Assembly: GCF_002886255.1 (NCBI RefSeq)
Contig: NZ_KZ614149.1
Coordinates: forward strand, 4,275,272-4,339,271
DNA from: Alteribacillus bidgolensis
GTDB taxonomy: Bacteria > Bacillota > Bacilli > Bacillales > Marinococcaceae
Direction of reading: 5' to 3'
Length of the DNA: 64,000 nt
The notes under the pieces were generated by a model. The model had not been told where the DNA came from, made no database searches, and was given only the letters and a program-made list of their open reading frames with translations. Shown here piece by piece: positions 44,733 to 54,109 of the stretch (positions are counted from its first letter, which is position 1; every line of letters begins with the position of its first letter). The position numbers and the translations under genes are program-made.

Positions 44733-45197
44733 ATGAAAAACCAGATTAATGGCTATGATGATATGTATACCGTCCTTGCGAATGAAAGAAAAGTTGGAGG
44801 TGTAATTGAAAGTGAGTACCTCCGTCTCTCAAGCGGCGATGAATTTTATAACGTAGTTATAACAAAAGTTGAGTTAATAGGGTCTGCATTATGTTCCATT
44901 GGATGTGTGACCGAGAATGGACAAAAGCTTATTGTAAATGCTAAAGACATTAGTATGATTCATCAGCCAGAACATAAGAAAATATTCGAAATACGTAATC
45001 AAACATTTAAACATACAAAGATGAAGGAAAAATTAAAATATTTAAAACGTCTTTTTGAGTTAAATGAAGGAAGTTACAACCCGTTTTTCAAAGAGGAAGC
45101 TGCAATGATTATTGAAGATATTGGCTTAAGTAATGCTAAGCAAGAAATTGACGTGAGTGTTATATATCCAGAAGAAAAAGTTTATACCATAGCATAA
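44733..45197 (+). CDS. Fur-controlled hypothetical protein in the encapsulin locus
   Basis: A 154-residue soluble protein starting at ATG 44733 (AAGGAGAGG upstream). The first half is beta-rich (EYLRLSSGDEFYNVVITKVELIGSALCSIGCVTENGQKLIVNAKDI), the second is charged and helical. No signal peptide, membrane segment, metal motif or encapsulin loading peptide is seen, and no family was recognised. It shares the Fur-box promoter with the ferredoxin and sits between two encapsulin-system genes, so an iron-related role is likely but unproven. Confidence 0.75.
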   Translation: MKNQINGYDDMYTVLANERKVGGVIESEYLRLSSGDEFYNVVITKVELIGSALCSIGCVTENGQKLIVNAKDISMIHQPEHKKIFEIRNQTFKHTKMKEKLKYLKRLFELNEGSYNPFFKEEAAMIIEDIGLSNAKQEIDVSVIYPEEKVYTIA

Positions 45198-45224
45198 AGA
45201 ATATGTTGATTCATATAGAAGAAG

Positions 45225-45263
45225 CAGGGTCAGTTCTCTCTTAAAAGAAGCTGACCCTGTTTT
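45225..45263. terminator. Bidirectional terminator
   Basis: CAGGGTCAG (45225-45233) pairs with CTGACCCTG (45251-45259), with T run on the plus side, between the convergent hypothetical gene and encapsulin gene. Confidence 0.85.
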
Positions 45264-45304
45264 TGTTTTACTTGTCCAACGCTTCTGTCGAAGCCTTAAG
45301 CTCT

Positions 45305-46153
45305 TTACTTTTCAACATCTTCAAGTGTACAAATAGCTGTTGGGCGCTTAATTCGTAACGCAATAGCTTCATACACCCTAAATAGGTAGTTCATATTTTC
45401 TTCGTCTAAGAATGAAGTGTCAAAATCACTAGCTATAGCAAGATCGAGATTTTGCTTTCCAGTATCGACTACCACTCCGCGGCTGCCTCTGATCATTGGA
45501 GATTGAAAAACACCTGCTGTCATCAGTTCACGGACATGTTCAATTTCTAATACATGCGTGTCTTGGTGAACACGGTGAATAAGAGCGTATAATTCTGGTG
45601 AAAGAACCAGAGCAAAAGGACCGGTATGCCCCATTTTTAACAATTTATTTCTTGCTTCCACGACATCCGTAAAAGCATTTCCCGATTTCATCCAGTCACT
45701 GCGAATATGAGACAGTTTGCCTTTTATATTCATGATCCCTTTAAGATCAAATTCTTTTGAGCCATTAAAGATGAGATCATCCTCTAGTAGAGCACATTGC
45801 TGTGCTGCATTAGCGGAAGCAGAATAATCAATGGGACTGTTCAATGTTTTAGCTTGTTGAATATCACGCCAAAACAGAATAAAGTCTTTATATAAAAGCG
45901 GAATCGTAAGGTTGACTCGGCGGGTTGGATTGGATAGCTCAGAATCTGCCCCGTGAAAACTCATTCCGCCTCTGCCAGGGGCTTCATAGATGTCTGTAGG
46001 AACAGATTGCATCCCTTCTCCAAGTGGACCGTAAATATCGATAAAACGTCTGCCGACCAGCTGTTTTTTCGCATGTTCGAATACTGTTTGATCTAGTTCA
46101 TTCCACTCACTATTATTTAATGGTGAATCAGCATATAGATTTGTTTTGTCCAT
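45305..46153 (-). CDS. Encapsulin nanocompartment shell protein (IMEF type)
   Basis: A 282-residue HK97-fold shell protein: NNSEWNELDQTVFEHAKKQLVGRRFIDIYGPLGEGMQSVP, YKDFILFWRDI, AAQQCALLEDDLIFNG, VVEARNKLLKMGHTGPFALVLSPELYALIHRVH and GSRGVVVDTGKQNLDLAIASDF are typical of encapsulins. The length fits the Firmicute shells that form the large T=4 particles. It follows the IMEF cargo gene after 15 bases. The shell stores iron mineral made by the cargo enzyme. Confidence 0.95.
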   Translation of the reverse strand: MDKTNLYADSPLNNSEWNELDQTVFEHAKKQLVGRRFIDIYGPLGEGMQSVPTDIYEAPGRGGMSFHGADSELSNPTRRVNLTIPLLYKDFILFWRDIQQAKTLNSPIDYSASANAAQQCALLEDDLIFNGSKEFDLKGIMNIKGKLSHIRSDWMKSGNAFTDVVEARNKLLKMGHTGPFALVLSPELYALIHRVHQDTHVLEIEHVRELMTAGVFQSPMIRGSRGVVVDTGKQNLDLAIASDFDTSFLDEENMNYLFRVYEAIALRIKRPTAICTLEDVEK

Positions 46154-46168
46154 GATAGAGACCTCCCT

Positions 46169-46768
46169 TTATTTCTTTAGGCTTCCGACAGTTAATTGTT
46201 TTCTTTTCGTAAATTCATTGATGTTCTTATTGGCTGGAGCTTCACTTTTTGAAGATGTATACGCGTCAATTTTTAAATTTTCATCAATATCTTCTTTCTC
46301 ATCGGTTGGTACGGAAGCGTTATATTGAAGTGTTCCCTTGAAATCTTCATTCAACTGTTCTAATAATTGTTTCGTTTCCTCGTAATCAGCTGCTGTCATA
46401 TCTCGTAATGAACGAATAGGCTCTTCTAGTTCAGTGTCTTTAAATGTATAAAGAGAGAGATCCAAGTGTTCTAGAAAGTTATGTAATCCGAATTTTTCTA
46501 AGCTGATATCTTGGAGTAGATGGACAAACTCACTACTGTCAGGTGAAATAGGGGATTCATTTTCATTAATAGAATTTAGGGCTGGCAGTAAATGATCTAA
46601 ACGATCATGCCGATGGTCTTCTTCTTCATAAATATGATGCCAGTACAGCCGTTCATGATCATCCTTGGCATTTTCAATAACAGGAGTGATGATACCTTTG
46701 AATTCATTTAATGCTTGACGGTTTCGTTTAAAGATATTTTCTAATTGCGAAAAAGATAATGTCACCAT
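46169..46768 (-). CDS. IMEF: iron-mineralising encapsulin-associated cargo protein
   Basis: A 199-residue helical protein with a ferritin/hemerythrin-like pattern rich in His and Glu (WHHIYEEEDHRHDRLDHLLPAL; LHNFLEHLDLSL), followed by a flexible tail and the loading peptide LTVGSLKK at residues 192-199. This is the Firmicute IMEF family, a ferroxidase packed inside encapsulin. It is the first gene of the imef-encapsulin operon; GGAGG lies close to its ATG. Confidence 0.92.
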   Translation of the reverse strand: MVTLSFSQLENIFKRNRQALNEFKGIITPVIENAKDDHERLYWHHIYEEEDHRHDRLDHLLPALNSINENESPISPDSSEFVHLLQDISLEKFGLHNFLEHLDLSLYTFKDTELEEPIRSLRDMTAADYEETKQLLEQLNEDFKGTLQYNASVPTDEKEDIDENLKIDAYTSSKSEAPANKNINEFTKRKQLTVGSLKK

Positions 46769-46803
46769 AACACCTCCAATTTTTAAAATTCAGCATTTTT
46801 ATC

Positions 46804-46833
46804 ATTGTACCCAAAAATTATTAGTTAAAACAA
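46804..46833 (-). promoter_or_regulatory. Probable promoter of the imef-encapsulin operon
   Basis: On the minus strand TTGTTT (46828-46833) and TACAAT (46804-46809) are 18 bases apart, a sigma-A-like promoter about 35 bases before the imef start. No Fur box is evident here, unlike the ferredoxin promoter. The remaining stretch to 46996 holds no other feature. Confidence 0.55.
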
Positions 46834-46996
46834 GTTTATTTGAAATAATTAGAGTAATTAACCCTAAAAAATATTCTCGTTAAAAGAGGAATGGTAAATT
46901 ATGCTATAGAATATTTTTACAGATAAAACCACTTGCCTTGCTGCCAAGCTTAAGAGAATTAACTACGAAATGAAACAGAAATGGGGGAATACGATT

Positions 46997-47931
46997 ATGG
47001 GATTGGACGAACAAACCAAATATGTACTCGATCAGATGGGAAAAACTGGTGGTTATGAAATGCACGCGCTTTCACCAGAGCGGGCAAGAGAAGCTTTTGT
47101 AAAAATATTTGCCCGGCAGGAAGAAGCGGTGTCAGTTGGTAATGTCGAAAACTTTTCAATTGTAGGACCAGATGGCAGCATTCCCGTTAGAGTTTATTAT
47201 CCTGAAGTCGAGTGTGATACTTATCCCGTCTCGTATACTATCATGGAGGGGGTTAGGTTGTTGGAAGTATTGAGAGTCATGATGGTATATGCCGGGCTAT
47301 TACAAATACAGCGGAATGTGTCACTATTTCAGTAGATTATAAATTGGCTCCGGAATATAAATTTCCTGCTGCTGTGGAGGATGCTTATGCAGCGGCAGAA
47401 TATGTCTATCGGTTTGCGGAAGATTTTAATGCTGACAAATCCAAAATTGCAGTAGGCGGAGATAGTGCAGGTGGAAATTTAGCAGTAATCGTCACGCATC
47501 TTGCTAAAGACAAGGGCACTCCGCTGTTGCTTATCAATTACTGTTATATCCAAGCATGGGGGTATCAAACATACCTTCTGTTTCCATGAAAGAAAACTCA
47601 CAAGGCTACTTTTTGACAGCGGGGATGATGACGTGGTTTCGAAACCATTACTTAAACGGAAAACAAGATAAACAAAATCCAATGGTGTCTCCTATGAATA
47701 ACAAGGATTTTTCCGGGATTCCGCCTACATTTTATTGTCACAGCTGAATACGATCCGCTGTGTGATGAAGGAGAACAATATGCAAAAGTGTTAGAAGAAG
47801 CTGAAGCGAATGTCGAATGTGTACGCTATGATGGGACGGTTCACGGTTTTATGAGCATGGCTTCCACTCTTGATATAGGAAAAAGAGCAATAGAAAGAGC
47901 TTCTCTTACTTTGAAAAAAGAATTAAAATAA
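46997..47931 (+). pseudogene. Alpha/beta hydrolase (HSL/acetyl-esterase family), multiply broken
   Basis: Pieces in all three frames make one esterase: MGLDEQTKYVLDQM start (GGGGG upstream), YYHGGG with TGG changed to TAG, TISVDYKLAPEYKFPAAVEDAYAA, GGDSAGGNLA with the catalytic Ser, and TAEYDPLCDEGEQYAK with Asp and YDGTVHGFMSM with His. Frames change near 47230, 47540 and 47740, and there is an internal stop near 47255. The catalytic triad codons survive, so decay is recent. Confidence 0.85.
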
Positions 47932-47935
47932 TGTT

Positions 47936-48028
47936 AGAAAAACTTGGCTTACCTCCAAGTCCAAATGGCGGAAGACGTAGTTTTACTTTTTGATCCTTTA
48001 AAATGCTAAACATTTCTAAATTATAAAA
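47936..48028 (-). repeat. Dispersed repeat family A, copy 6
   Basis: On the minus strand: AATTTAGAAATGTTTAGCATTTTAAAGGATCAAAAAGTAAAACT in pieces, then CTTCCGCCATTTGGACTTGG and CCAAGTTTTTCT. ACTTGG/CCAAGT pairs perfectly before five T; the inner GGCGG has become GGAGG. Confidence 0.78.
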
Positions 48029-48056
48029 AAGGTCCGGAAAACTTTTTCCGAACCTT
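48029..48056. terminator. Inverted repeat, possible terminator
   Basis: AAGGTCCGGAAAA and TTTTCCGAACCTT pair with one bulge around a short loop. It lies between the esterase pseudogene and nrdB and may close either transcript. Confidence 0.55.
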
Positions 48057-48113
48057 CTTCATAAGGGAGAATGAGTTCTTCTAATACTTTGAGTATGGAT
48101 AAGTTCATTCGGC

Positions 48114-48246
48114 AGATAGTATAAGCAGCCAAAGCTTGCCAATCAGTGAGTTTTCTTTATACTATCATAGATTGGAAAGAGGAAGATAGTATAAGGGCAA
48201 CTACGCTTCTGTCATCGCCTAAGGGCTCGCCAATCAGCGAGTTTTC
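48114..48246 (+). repeat. Two imperfect ~70-bp tandem repeats with terminator-like hairpins
   Basis: AGATAGTATAAG starts at 48114 and again at 48184; each unit ends with a hairpin plus TTTTCTTTA (CTTGCCAATCAGTGAG and CTCGCCAATCAGCGAG). The second hairpin is fully paired. The 3' part resembles family A. They lie at the 3' end of nrdB and probably act as its terminator as well. Confidence 0.6.
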
Positions 48247-48247
48247 T

Positions 48248-49285
48248 TTACAATGAGTCGAAGTCATTGTCGGCATCGACGAGGTTATAATCAGTGACTG
48301 TTGTTTCAAAGAAGTCAGCTTTTCCGGTGGTGTTGTCGTTATAAACAGAGATCCAGCGCATTGGATTGCGGCGGTATCCTTCAAATACTGGGTCAAAACC
48401 TAATTCACGTACACGCTTGTTTGTCATAAATTTAATATAGCTTTCTAGTTCACCAGCATGGATGCCGTCAATATTGTTTCCTATAATGTAATTGCCCCAC
48501 TTGATTTCCAATTCGGCAGCTTTTTTAAAGCAATCATGTACAAAAGCTGCAAATTCTTCTGTATCTAGTTCTGGGTTTTCTTGCAGGGTTTCTTTTAAAA
48601 TATTAGTAAAGAGGCTTACATGAAGTTGTTCATCTCGATTGATGAAATTTATCATTTTTGCAGTACCCAGCATTTTTTCATTTCGAGCAAGATTATAAAA
48701 GAATGCAAAACCGGAATAGAAAAACAACCCTTCTAAAATGACGTCATAAATAATGGCTCGGACAAAATTTTCTTTTGTAGGAAGTTCAATAAAAGCATTG
48801 TAGCCATCTGCAATAAACTTGTTACGCTCAAGCAGTACCTCATCTGTTTTCCAGTATTCAAAAATTTCATCTTGAGTTTGGCTGTCGGTCACACTAGATA
48901 ATACATAAGTATACGATTCATTATGAATGACTTCTTGAAAAGCAAGCACAGACATTAATGCAGAAAGGCTTGAATCTGTAAGATAATCTGAAACTTTAGA
49001 GGAAAAATCCGTCTGGACACTGTCGAGAAAAGCCAGCAAACCAATAATTTTATTAAAAGCTTCCCGTTCTTCTTCACTCAAGCTTTTATATTGGTTCCTA
49101 TCGTTTATTAAACTGACTTCATCTGGTATCCAAAAGTTTCGCAGCATGTTTTTATACATAGGATATGTCCATTTCCTGGTGGTATCATCCCAATTTAAAA
49201 CATTAGAACTTTCTCCATTAATAATTCCGGTTGATTTGTTCGGGGCATTAGTATCATATAATTTTCGCATTTTTAACATTGTCAT
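48248..49285 (-). CDS. nrdB: Class I ribonucleotide reductase, beta subunit
   Basis: A 345-residue R2 protein. Metal-site and radical residues are visible: LAFLDSVQTDF (Asp), FQEVIHNESYTYVL (Glu, His and the radical Tyr at the expected spacing), VILEGLFFYSGFAFF (Glu) and NRDEQLHVSLF (Glu, His). The C-terminal acidic tail needed to bind the alpha subunit is present (DADNDFDSL). It follows nrdA after 57 bases with AAAGGAG upstream. It generates the tyrosyl radical for deoxyribonucleotide synthesis. Confidence 0.93.
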   Translation of the reverse strand: MTMLKMRKLYDTNAPNKSTGIINGESSNVLNWDDTTRKWTYPMYKNMLRNFWIPDEVSLINDRNQYKSLSEEEREAFNKIIGLLAFLDSVQTDFSSKVSDYLTDSSLSALMSVLAFQEVIHNESYTYVLSSVTDSQTQDEIFEYWKTDEVLLERNKFIADGYNAFIELPTKENFVRAIIYDVILEGLFFYSGFAFFYNLARNEKMLGTAKMINFINRDEQLHVSLFTNILKETLQENPELDTEEFAAFVHDCFKKAAELEIKWGNYIIGNNIDGIHAGELESYIKFMTNKRVRELGFDPVFEGYRRNPMRWISVYNDNTTGKADFFETTVTDYNLVDADNDFDSL

Positions 49286-49342
49286 TGTTGTGCTATGCTC
49301 CTTTGCAAATGGTATTGGAAAGAGCAGGGGAAAATCCCTGCA

Positions 49343-51643
49343 TTAACTCGAACAGCTCTCACAGTCTTCGATAACTGAAGATGTCGTACGAGTATAATAG
49401 GTAGTTTTTAATCCCGATTTCCAGGCTTCTAGGTGCATTTCCAAGAAATCTTTTGCTTTAATGCTTCGAGGAATATATAGATTAAAACTAATTGATTGAT
49501 CAATATGTTTTTGGCGAGCAGCATTTTGTTTAATGCTCCACAATTGATCCAGGTTAAAAGCAGATTTATAGTACCAGATAGTTTTAGCACTGATATCAGG
49601 GGCGGTAACTGGCGACCGAAAGCCTTTCTTTTCTTCGACATGTTCTTGGCGGAAAATCGGATCTATGCTGGCAGTAGAACCGGCAATAAGGGATGTAGTA
49701 GCGTTCGGTGCCACAGCCATTAAATACCCATTTCGAAGACCATAGTGCTGAATTGATTCAGAAAGGTTTTTCCACTCTTCCTCATCCCAATAAATATGCC
49801 CCTCCTTATCTACTGTGCTGTATTTTCTTTTCAGATAGGTGCCGTTTTCCCATTCACTTCCCTTAAAAAGAGGATAAGCTCCTTTTTCCTGTGCTAAGTT
49901 ACAAGATGCTTTTAAGGTGAGGTATGCAATCTTTTCATAAAGCTGATCTGCATAGGAGACAGCTTCTTCTGATTCCCATCGTATCCCTTTTAAGGCCAGA
50001 AGGTGGTGCCACCCAAACGTGCCAAGACCAATAGCTCGGTATTTTTTATTTGTTTGGCGGGCCTGGAGCACTTCAATTGTGTTCAAATCTATCACATTAT
50101 CCAACATTCGTACTTGAATGGGAACTAATCGTTCAAGCACATTATCATTTACTGCTTTCGCTAGAGAAATAGAAGAGAGGTTGCAAACAACCATATCTCC
50201 CGGTATTTTTTCTGTAATGATTGTTCCTTCTTCTGTTAAACGTTCTTCTTTTATTGTGGTTGCACTCATATTCTGCATGATTTCTGTACAAAGGTTAGAG
50301 CTGTATATGATGCCTTCATGTTTATTAGGGTTGTTCCGATTTACAGTATCTCTGTAAAACATATACGGTGTACCTGTTTGAAGCTGCGATTTCATGATCC
50401 TTTTCATGATTTCTATGGCAGGTACTCTTTCCTTGGAAAGGTGAGGATGATCGATACATGCCTGGTATTTATCACGAAATGTCCCTTTTCCAGGTTTTTC
50501 ATCATAAAAATCCTCCAAAGACCAGCCCATAACAGTACGAATTTCATGAGGGTCAAACAGATACCAGTCTTCACGATTTTCAGCTTTTTCCATAAATAAA
50601 TCCGGTATACATGCTCCGGTGAAAATATCATGTGTACGAAGACGTTCGTCACCAGTATTTAGCTTGGCATCAAGAAATTCAAAAATATCTTTATGCCACA
50701 CGTCTAAATAAACTGCAAAAGCTCCTTGTCTTTGTCCGAGCTGGTCAACAGAGACAGCGGTATTGTTTAATTGTTTCATCCATCCCATAATACCGCCGGC
50801 TACACCTGTGTACCCTTTAATGTCCGAACCTCGGCTCCTTAATTTTCCGAAATAGATACCGACCCCGCCGCCATTTTTAGAAAGATTAGCTACATCTGTA
50901 TTGGAATCAAAAATACCGCGCAAACTGTCGTTTACGGTATCAATAAAGCAGGAACTCAGCTGTCCAGTATTTTTTCCAGCGTTAGATAGAGTCGGTGTAG
51001 CAGCCGTCATATAAAGGTTAGATAATGCCCAATATGCCTCTTTGATTAAGGAAAGCCTAGTTGACTTAGGTTCATTTATCATGAGTTTCATAGCAATGAT
51101 CATAAATCTTTCCTGAGGCAATTCAAAGACATTTTTGCTTTTGTCCATTGCTAAATATTTATGAGCCAGGGTAAGTATCCCTACGTAACTGAAAAGCTTG
51201 TCTTTTTCGGGGTCGATACATTTTTCTAGTTCTAAAATTTCTTCTTTTGAATAATCGCGCAAAAGTGCTTGGTCATAAACACCAATAGAGCCGAGAACTT
51301 TTAACAATCCATAAAATGATCCATATTTTTCGTCCGTGTCATAAGCTCTATTTTTCGAAGCTTCTTTATAAAGTTTTTTTAAATAAATGGCTGCAGCTAC
51401 ATAAGTCCAGTCAGGTTCATTTCTGTCAATTCTTTCTGAGGCGTGCAGGGCTAAAAGGTTGGTGATTTGCTCAGATGAATAGTTTTCTTTATGTTTGATA
51501 CTTTCGGTTACTTCTTGTTTGTATTCATCAATCGATAGATGAGGATAATCATGAGTAACCTCATCTATAAAACGGCTTAAACGTAATTGGTCAAACGAAA
51601 GTTGTCTGTTGCCATTGTCTTTTGTGATAGTGGTCAATGTCAT
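49343..51643 (-). CDS. nrdA: Class I ribonucleotide reductase, alpha subunit
   Basis: A 766-residue R1 protein. An N-terminal region resembling an ATP-cone (RQLSFDQLRLSRFIDEV) precedes the R1 N-domain (DWTYVAAAIYLKKLYKEA). Active site: GQLSSCFID (Cys), NLCTEI (Asn, Cys, Glu), VVCNLSS (Cys); the radical-path Tyr pair in TTYYTRT; and the redox Cys pair in the tail DCESCSS. The ATG at 51643 is only one base from AGGAGG, so the in-frame TTG at 51637 is the more likely start. It lies 32 bases after metE with no terminator between. Confidence 0.94.
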   Translation of the reverse strand: MTLTTITKDNGNRQLSFDQLRLSRFIDEVTHDYPHLSIDEYKQEVTESIKHKENYSSEQITNLLALHASERIDRNEPDWTYVAAAIYLKKLYKEASKNRAYDTDEKYGSFYGLLKVLGSIGVYDQALLRDYSKEEILELEKCIDPEKDKLFSYVGILTLAHKYLAMDKSKNVFELPQERFMIIAMKLMINEPKSTRLSLIKEAYWALSNLYMTAATPTLSNAGKNTGQLSSCFIDTVNDSLRGIFDSNTDVANLSKNGGGVGIYFGKLRSRGSDIKGYTGVAGGIMGWMKQLNNTAVSVDQLGQRQGAFAVYLDVWHKDIFEFLDAKLNTGDERLRTHDIFTGACIPDLFMEKAENREDWYLFDPHEIRTVMGWSLEDFYDEKPGKGTFRDKYQACIDHPHLSKERVPAIEIMKRIMKSQLQTGTPYMFYRDTVNRNNPNKHEGIIYSSNLCTEIMQNMSATTIKEERLTEEGTIITEKIPGDMVVCNLSSISLAKAVNDNVLERLVPIQVRMLDNVIDLNTIEVLQARQTNKKYRAIGLGTFGWHHLLALKGIRWESEEAVSYADQLYEKIAYLTLKASCNLAQEKGAYPLFKGSEWENGTYLKRKYSTVDKEGHIYWDEEEWKNLSESIQHYGLRNGYLMAVAPNATTSLIAGSTASIDPIFRQEHVEEKKGFRSPVTAPDISAKTIWYYKSAFNLDQLWSIKQNAARQKHIDQSISFNLYIPRSIKAKDFLEMHLEAWKSGLKTTYYTRTTSSVIEDCESCSS

Positions 51644-51675
51644 ACCTCCTGCCCAATCTGCATTAAAATAATCAT

Positions 51676-53964
51676 TTACTTTATTTGCAGTTTATGGGAC
51701 TCTCGAATTTCTTCTGCTGCTTGTACCATATTTTTCAAAGATTTCACTGTTTCTTCTTTGTTTCTAGTTTTTAAACCGCAATCTGGATTGATCCAGAATA
51801 AAGAAGCAGGCAGAACCCGTAAGGCTCGTTCAATCATTTCTTTCATTTCTCCTACTGAGGGAATTCTTGGACTATGAATATCGTAAATACCTAGACCAAT
51901 TTCTTTTTCGTAAATCGCGGTTTCAAACGCTTCTATCAACTCTCCATGACTTCTTGATGTTTCAATAGAAATAACATCAGCATCAAGGGCTCTAATGGCC
52001 TCAATCATGTCATGAAACTCGCTGTAGCACATATGGGTGTGGATTTGTGTAGAAGGCTTCACATTAGATGTTGCTAAACGAAAAGCATGCACAGCCCAAT
52101 TCAAATATCGATCCCATTCCTCCCGTTTTAAAGGCAATCCTTCCCTTAAAGCAGGTTCATCCACTTGAATCATTTCTATGCCTGCCGATTCGAGGGCTTT
52201 TATTTCATAACTTAATGCTAAGGCAATTTGATAAGCTACTTCTTCACGTGGAATATCATCTCTTTCAAAAGACCAATTTAGAATAGTAACTGGACCAGTC
52301 AGCATACCTTTTACCGGTTTTTCTGTTAAGGATTGAGCGAAGCGGGTTTCTTCCACGGTCATTGGATGTTCAAATGCTACATCATCATAAATAATTGGCG
52401 GTTTGACACAGCGAGAACCATAAGACTGGACCCAGCCGTTTTCAGTAAAAGCAAATCCATTTAATTTTTCACCGAAAAACTCCACCATATCATTTCGTTC
52501 AAACTCTCCATGTACAAGAACATCGAGCCCAATTTCCTCTTGAATATCAATCCATTCTTTGATTTTGTTTTGAATAAAAGTTTGATATTCGTTAATTGAT
52601 TTTTCCCCTTTCCGAAAAGCTCGTCTTTCCAATCTCACCTCTTTGGTTTGCGGGAAGCTGCCAATAGTAGTAGTTGGAAGTAAAGGAAGCTTCCATTTAT
52701 TATCCTGGTGAGTTTTACGTTCGGAGAAAGGCAGGCTGCGCTTAGATGGAAGTTTATTCTTCTCTCCTGTTATTTTCTCTGACTGCTGCCGAAAGGTTTC
52801 AGCGAAACGTTGGAATACCTTTTGATTTTTTTCCAACCATTTTTCATCAGGTTTTTTGTTCAACATATTAGTTAATGAATTTATTTCTTCTAATTTTTCA
52901 TCCGCAAAAGAAAGACTATCTTTTAAAACAGGTGAAAGTTTTCTTTCACTGTTTGTTGAAACCGGAACATGAAGGAGACTGCTTGAAGGCTGCAGAAAAT
53001 GGTTTCCTTCAGGGAGATAACTGGTGATTAACTCAAGTTCGCTATGTTTTTTCTGTAAATCGGCACGCCATACATTACGGCCATCAATCAAACCAACTCC
53101 CAGAGATTTATTTGCAGGAAATCCTTCCGTTTTCAGTGCTTGTATATTTTTCTCCCAGCCGTGAACAAAATCAAGGCCGATTCCATCAACAGGCAATGAT
53201 ACTAGTTTGGTATAGTGGTCTGCAGCTTCGAAATAGGTTTGAAGCATAATAGAAATATTGGGCACTTCTCGTTGAAATGTTTCATAAACTTTTTGAACAA
53301 AGAAATAATCTTCGATAGGAAATGAAGCGTTTAAAGAAGGCTCATCGATTTGTATCCAAGCTGCTCCTGCCTCTTCCAGTTCTTGAAGAATTTTAACGTA
53401 TAATGGGACAAATTTTTGGAGCAAAGATCCAAAGCTTTCTTTTTTATACCCTTTTGAGAGTTTGAGAAAAGTTATTGGTCCAATAAGTACGGGTTTACCT
53501 TCTATACCTAACTCTTCCTTCACTTCTAAATAAGCTTTTAGCGGTTTATTTTCTGTTAAGGTTGGGATGGTCTCGTTAAGTTCAGGCACAATATAATGGT
53601 AATTTGTATTGAACCACTTGGTCATTTCACAAGCGGGAGCCTCTGCTGTACCTCGTGCCATTGCAAAATAAGTAGATAATGAAATTTTCTTATCGGTTGA
53701 GTGAAATCTCCTCGGAATGATTCCGAACATTACAGCTGTATCTAGCATGTGGTCATAAAAGGTAAAATCGCCAACTGGTATGCTTTGAATACCTTTGGCT
53801 TTTTGTTTTTTTAAATGATTTAAACGAAGATGTTTCATTTCTTTTAAAAATGTTTCTTCATCTAGTTCATTTTTCCATAAACGCTCTAATAGTTTTTTCC
53901 ACTCTCTGTTTTCTCCGAGTCTTGGATAACCTAAATTACTGCTTGTCCATGTAATTCCCATCAT
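51676..53964 (-). CDS. metE: Cobalamin-independent methionine synthase
   Basis: A 762-residue enzyme made of two barrel domains. N-terminal LGYPRLGENREWKKLLE; C-terminal zinc ligands in HTHMCYSEF (His, Cys), the Glu in the same domain and PDCGLKTR (Cys). It methylates homocysteine from methyltetrahydrofolate without B12. Two ATG codons (53964, 53961) follow GAGGAGG. A cobalamin riboswitch and a terminator hairpin precede it, so it is made when B12 is scarce. Confidence 0.95.
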   Translation of the reverse strand: MMGITWTSSNLGYPRLGENREWKKLLERLWKNELDEETFLKEMKHLRLNHLKKQKAKGIQSIPVGDFTFYDHMLDTAVMFGIIPRRFHSTDKKISLSTYFAMARGTAEAPACEMTKWFNTNYHYIVPELNETIPTLTENKPLKAYLEVKEELGIEGKPVLIGPITFLKLSKGYKKESFGSLLQKFVPLYVKILQELEEAGAAWIQIDEPSLNASFPIEDYFFVQKVYETFQREVPNISIMLQTYFEAADHYTKLVSLPVDGIGLDFVHGWEKNIQALKTEGFPANKSLGVGLIDGRNVWRADLQKKHSELELITSYLPEGNHFLQPSSSLLHVPVSTNSERKLSPVLKDSLSFADEKLEEINSLTNMLNKKPDEKWLEKNQKVFQRFAETFRQQSEKITGEKNKLPSKRSLPFSERKTHQDNKWKLPLLPTTTIGSFPQTKEVRLERRAFRKGEKSINEYQTFIQNKIKEWIDIQEEIGLDVLVHGEFERNDMVEFFGEKLNGFAFTENGWVQSYGSRCVKPPIIYDDVAFEHPMTVEETRFAQSLTEKPVKGMLTGPVTILNWSFERDDIPREEVAYQIALALSYEIKALESAGIEMIQVDEPALREGLPLKREEWDRYLNWAVHAFRLATSNVKPSTQIHTHMCYSEFHDMIEAIRALDADVISIETSRSHGELIEAFETAIYEKEIGLGIYDIHSPRIPSVGEMKEMIERALRVLPASLFWINPDCGLKTRNKEETVKSLKNMVQAAEEIRESHKLQIK

Positions 53965-54006
53965 TGCTTCCTCCTCAAATCTCTGCTTGAAATAAGATTA
54001 CTTCAT

Positions 54007-54060
54007 AAAAAAAGGATATTTTTACGATGCGCAGATGGGAGAACGCATGTAAAAATACCC
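54007..54060 (-). terminator. Terminator hairpin of the metE leader
   Basis: On the minus strand GGGTATTTTTAC and GTAAAAATATCC (plus 54049-54060 and 54014-54025) pair with inner support from ATGCG/CGCAT, followed by seven T. Placed between the riboswitch and metE, it is the likely expression platform for B12-dependent attenuation. Confidence 0.75.
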
Positions 54061-54109
54061 TGGCTGTAAATAATATAACGCAGGAGCACCTCCCTATCTC
54101 CCGTAGGTT

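Noticed and set aside
45305..46153. Phage capsid interpretation of the HK97-fold gene
   Set aside because: No other phage genes are near, and the neighbours carry matching encapsulin loading peptides, so it is an encapsulin.
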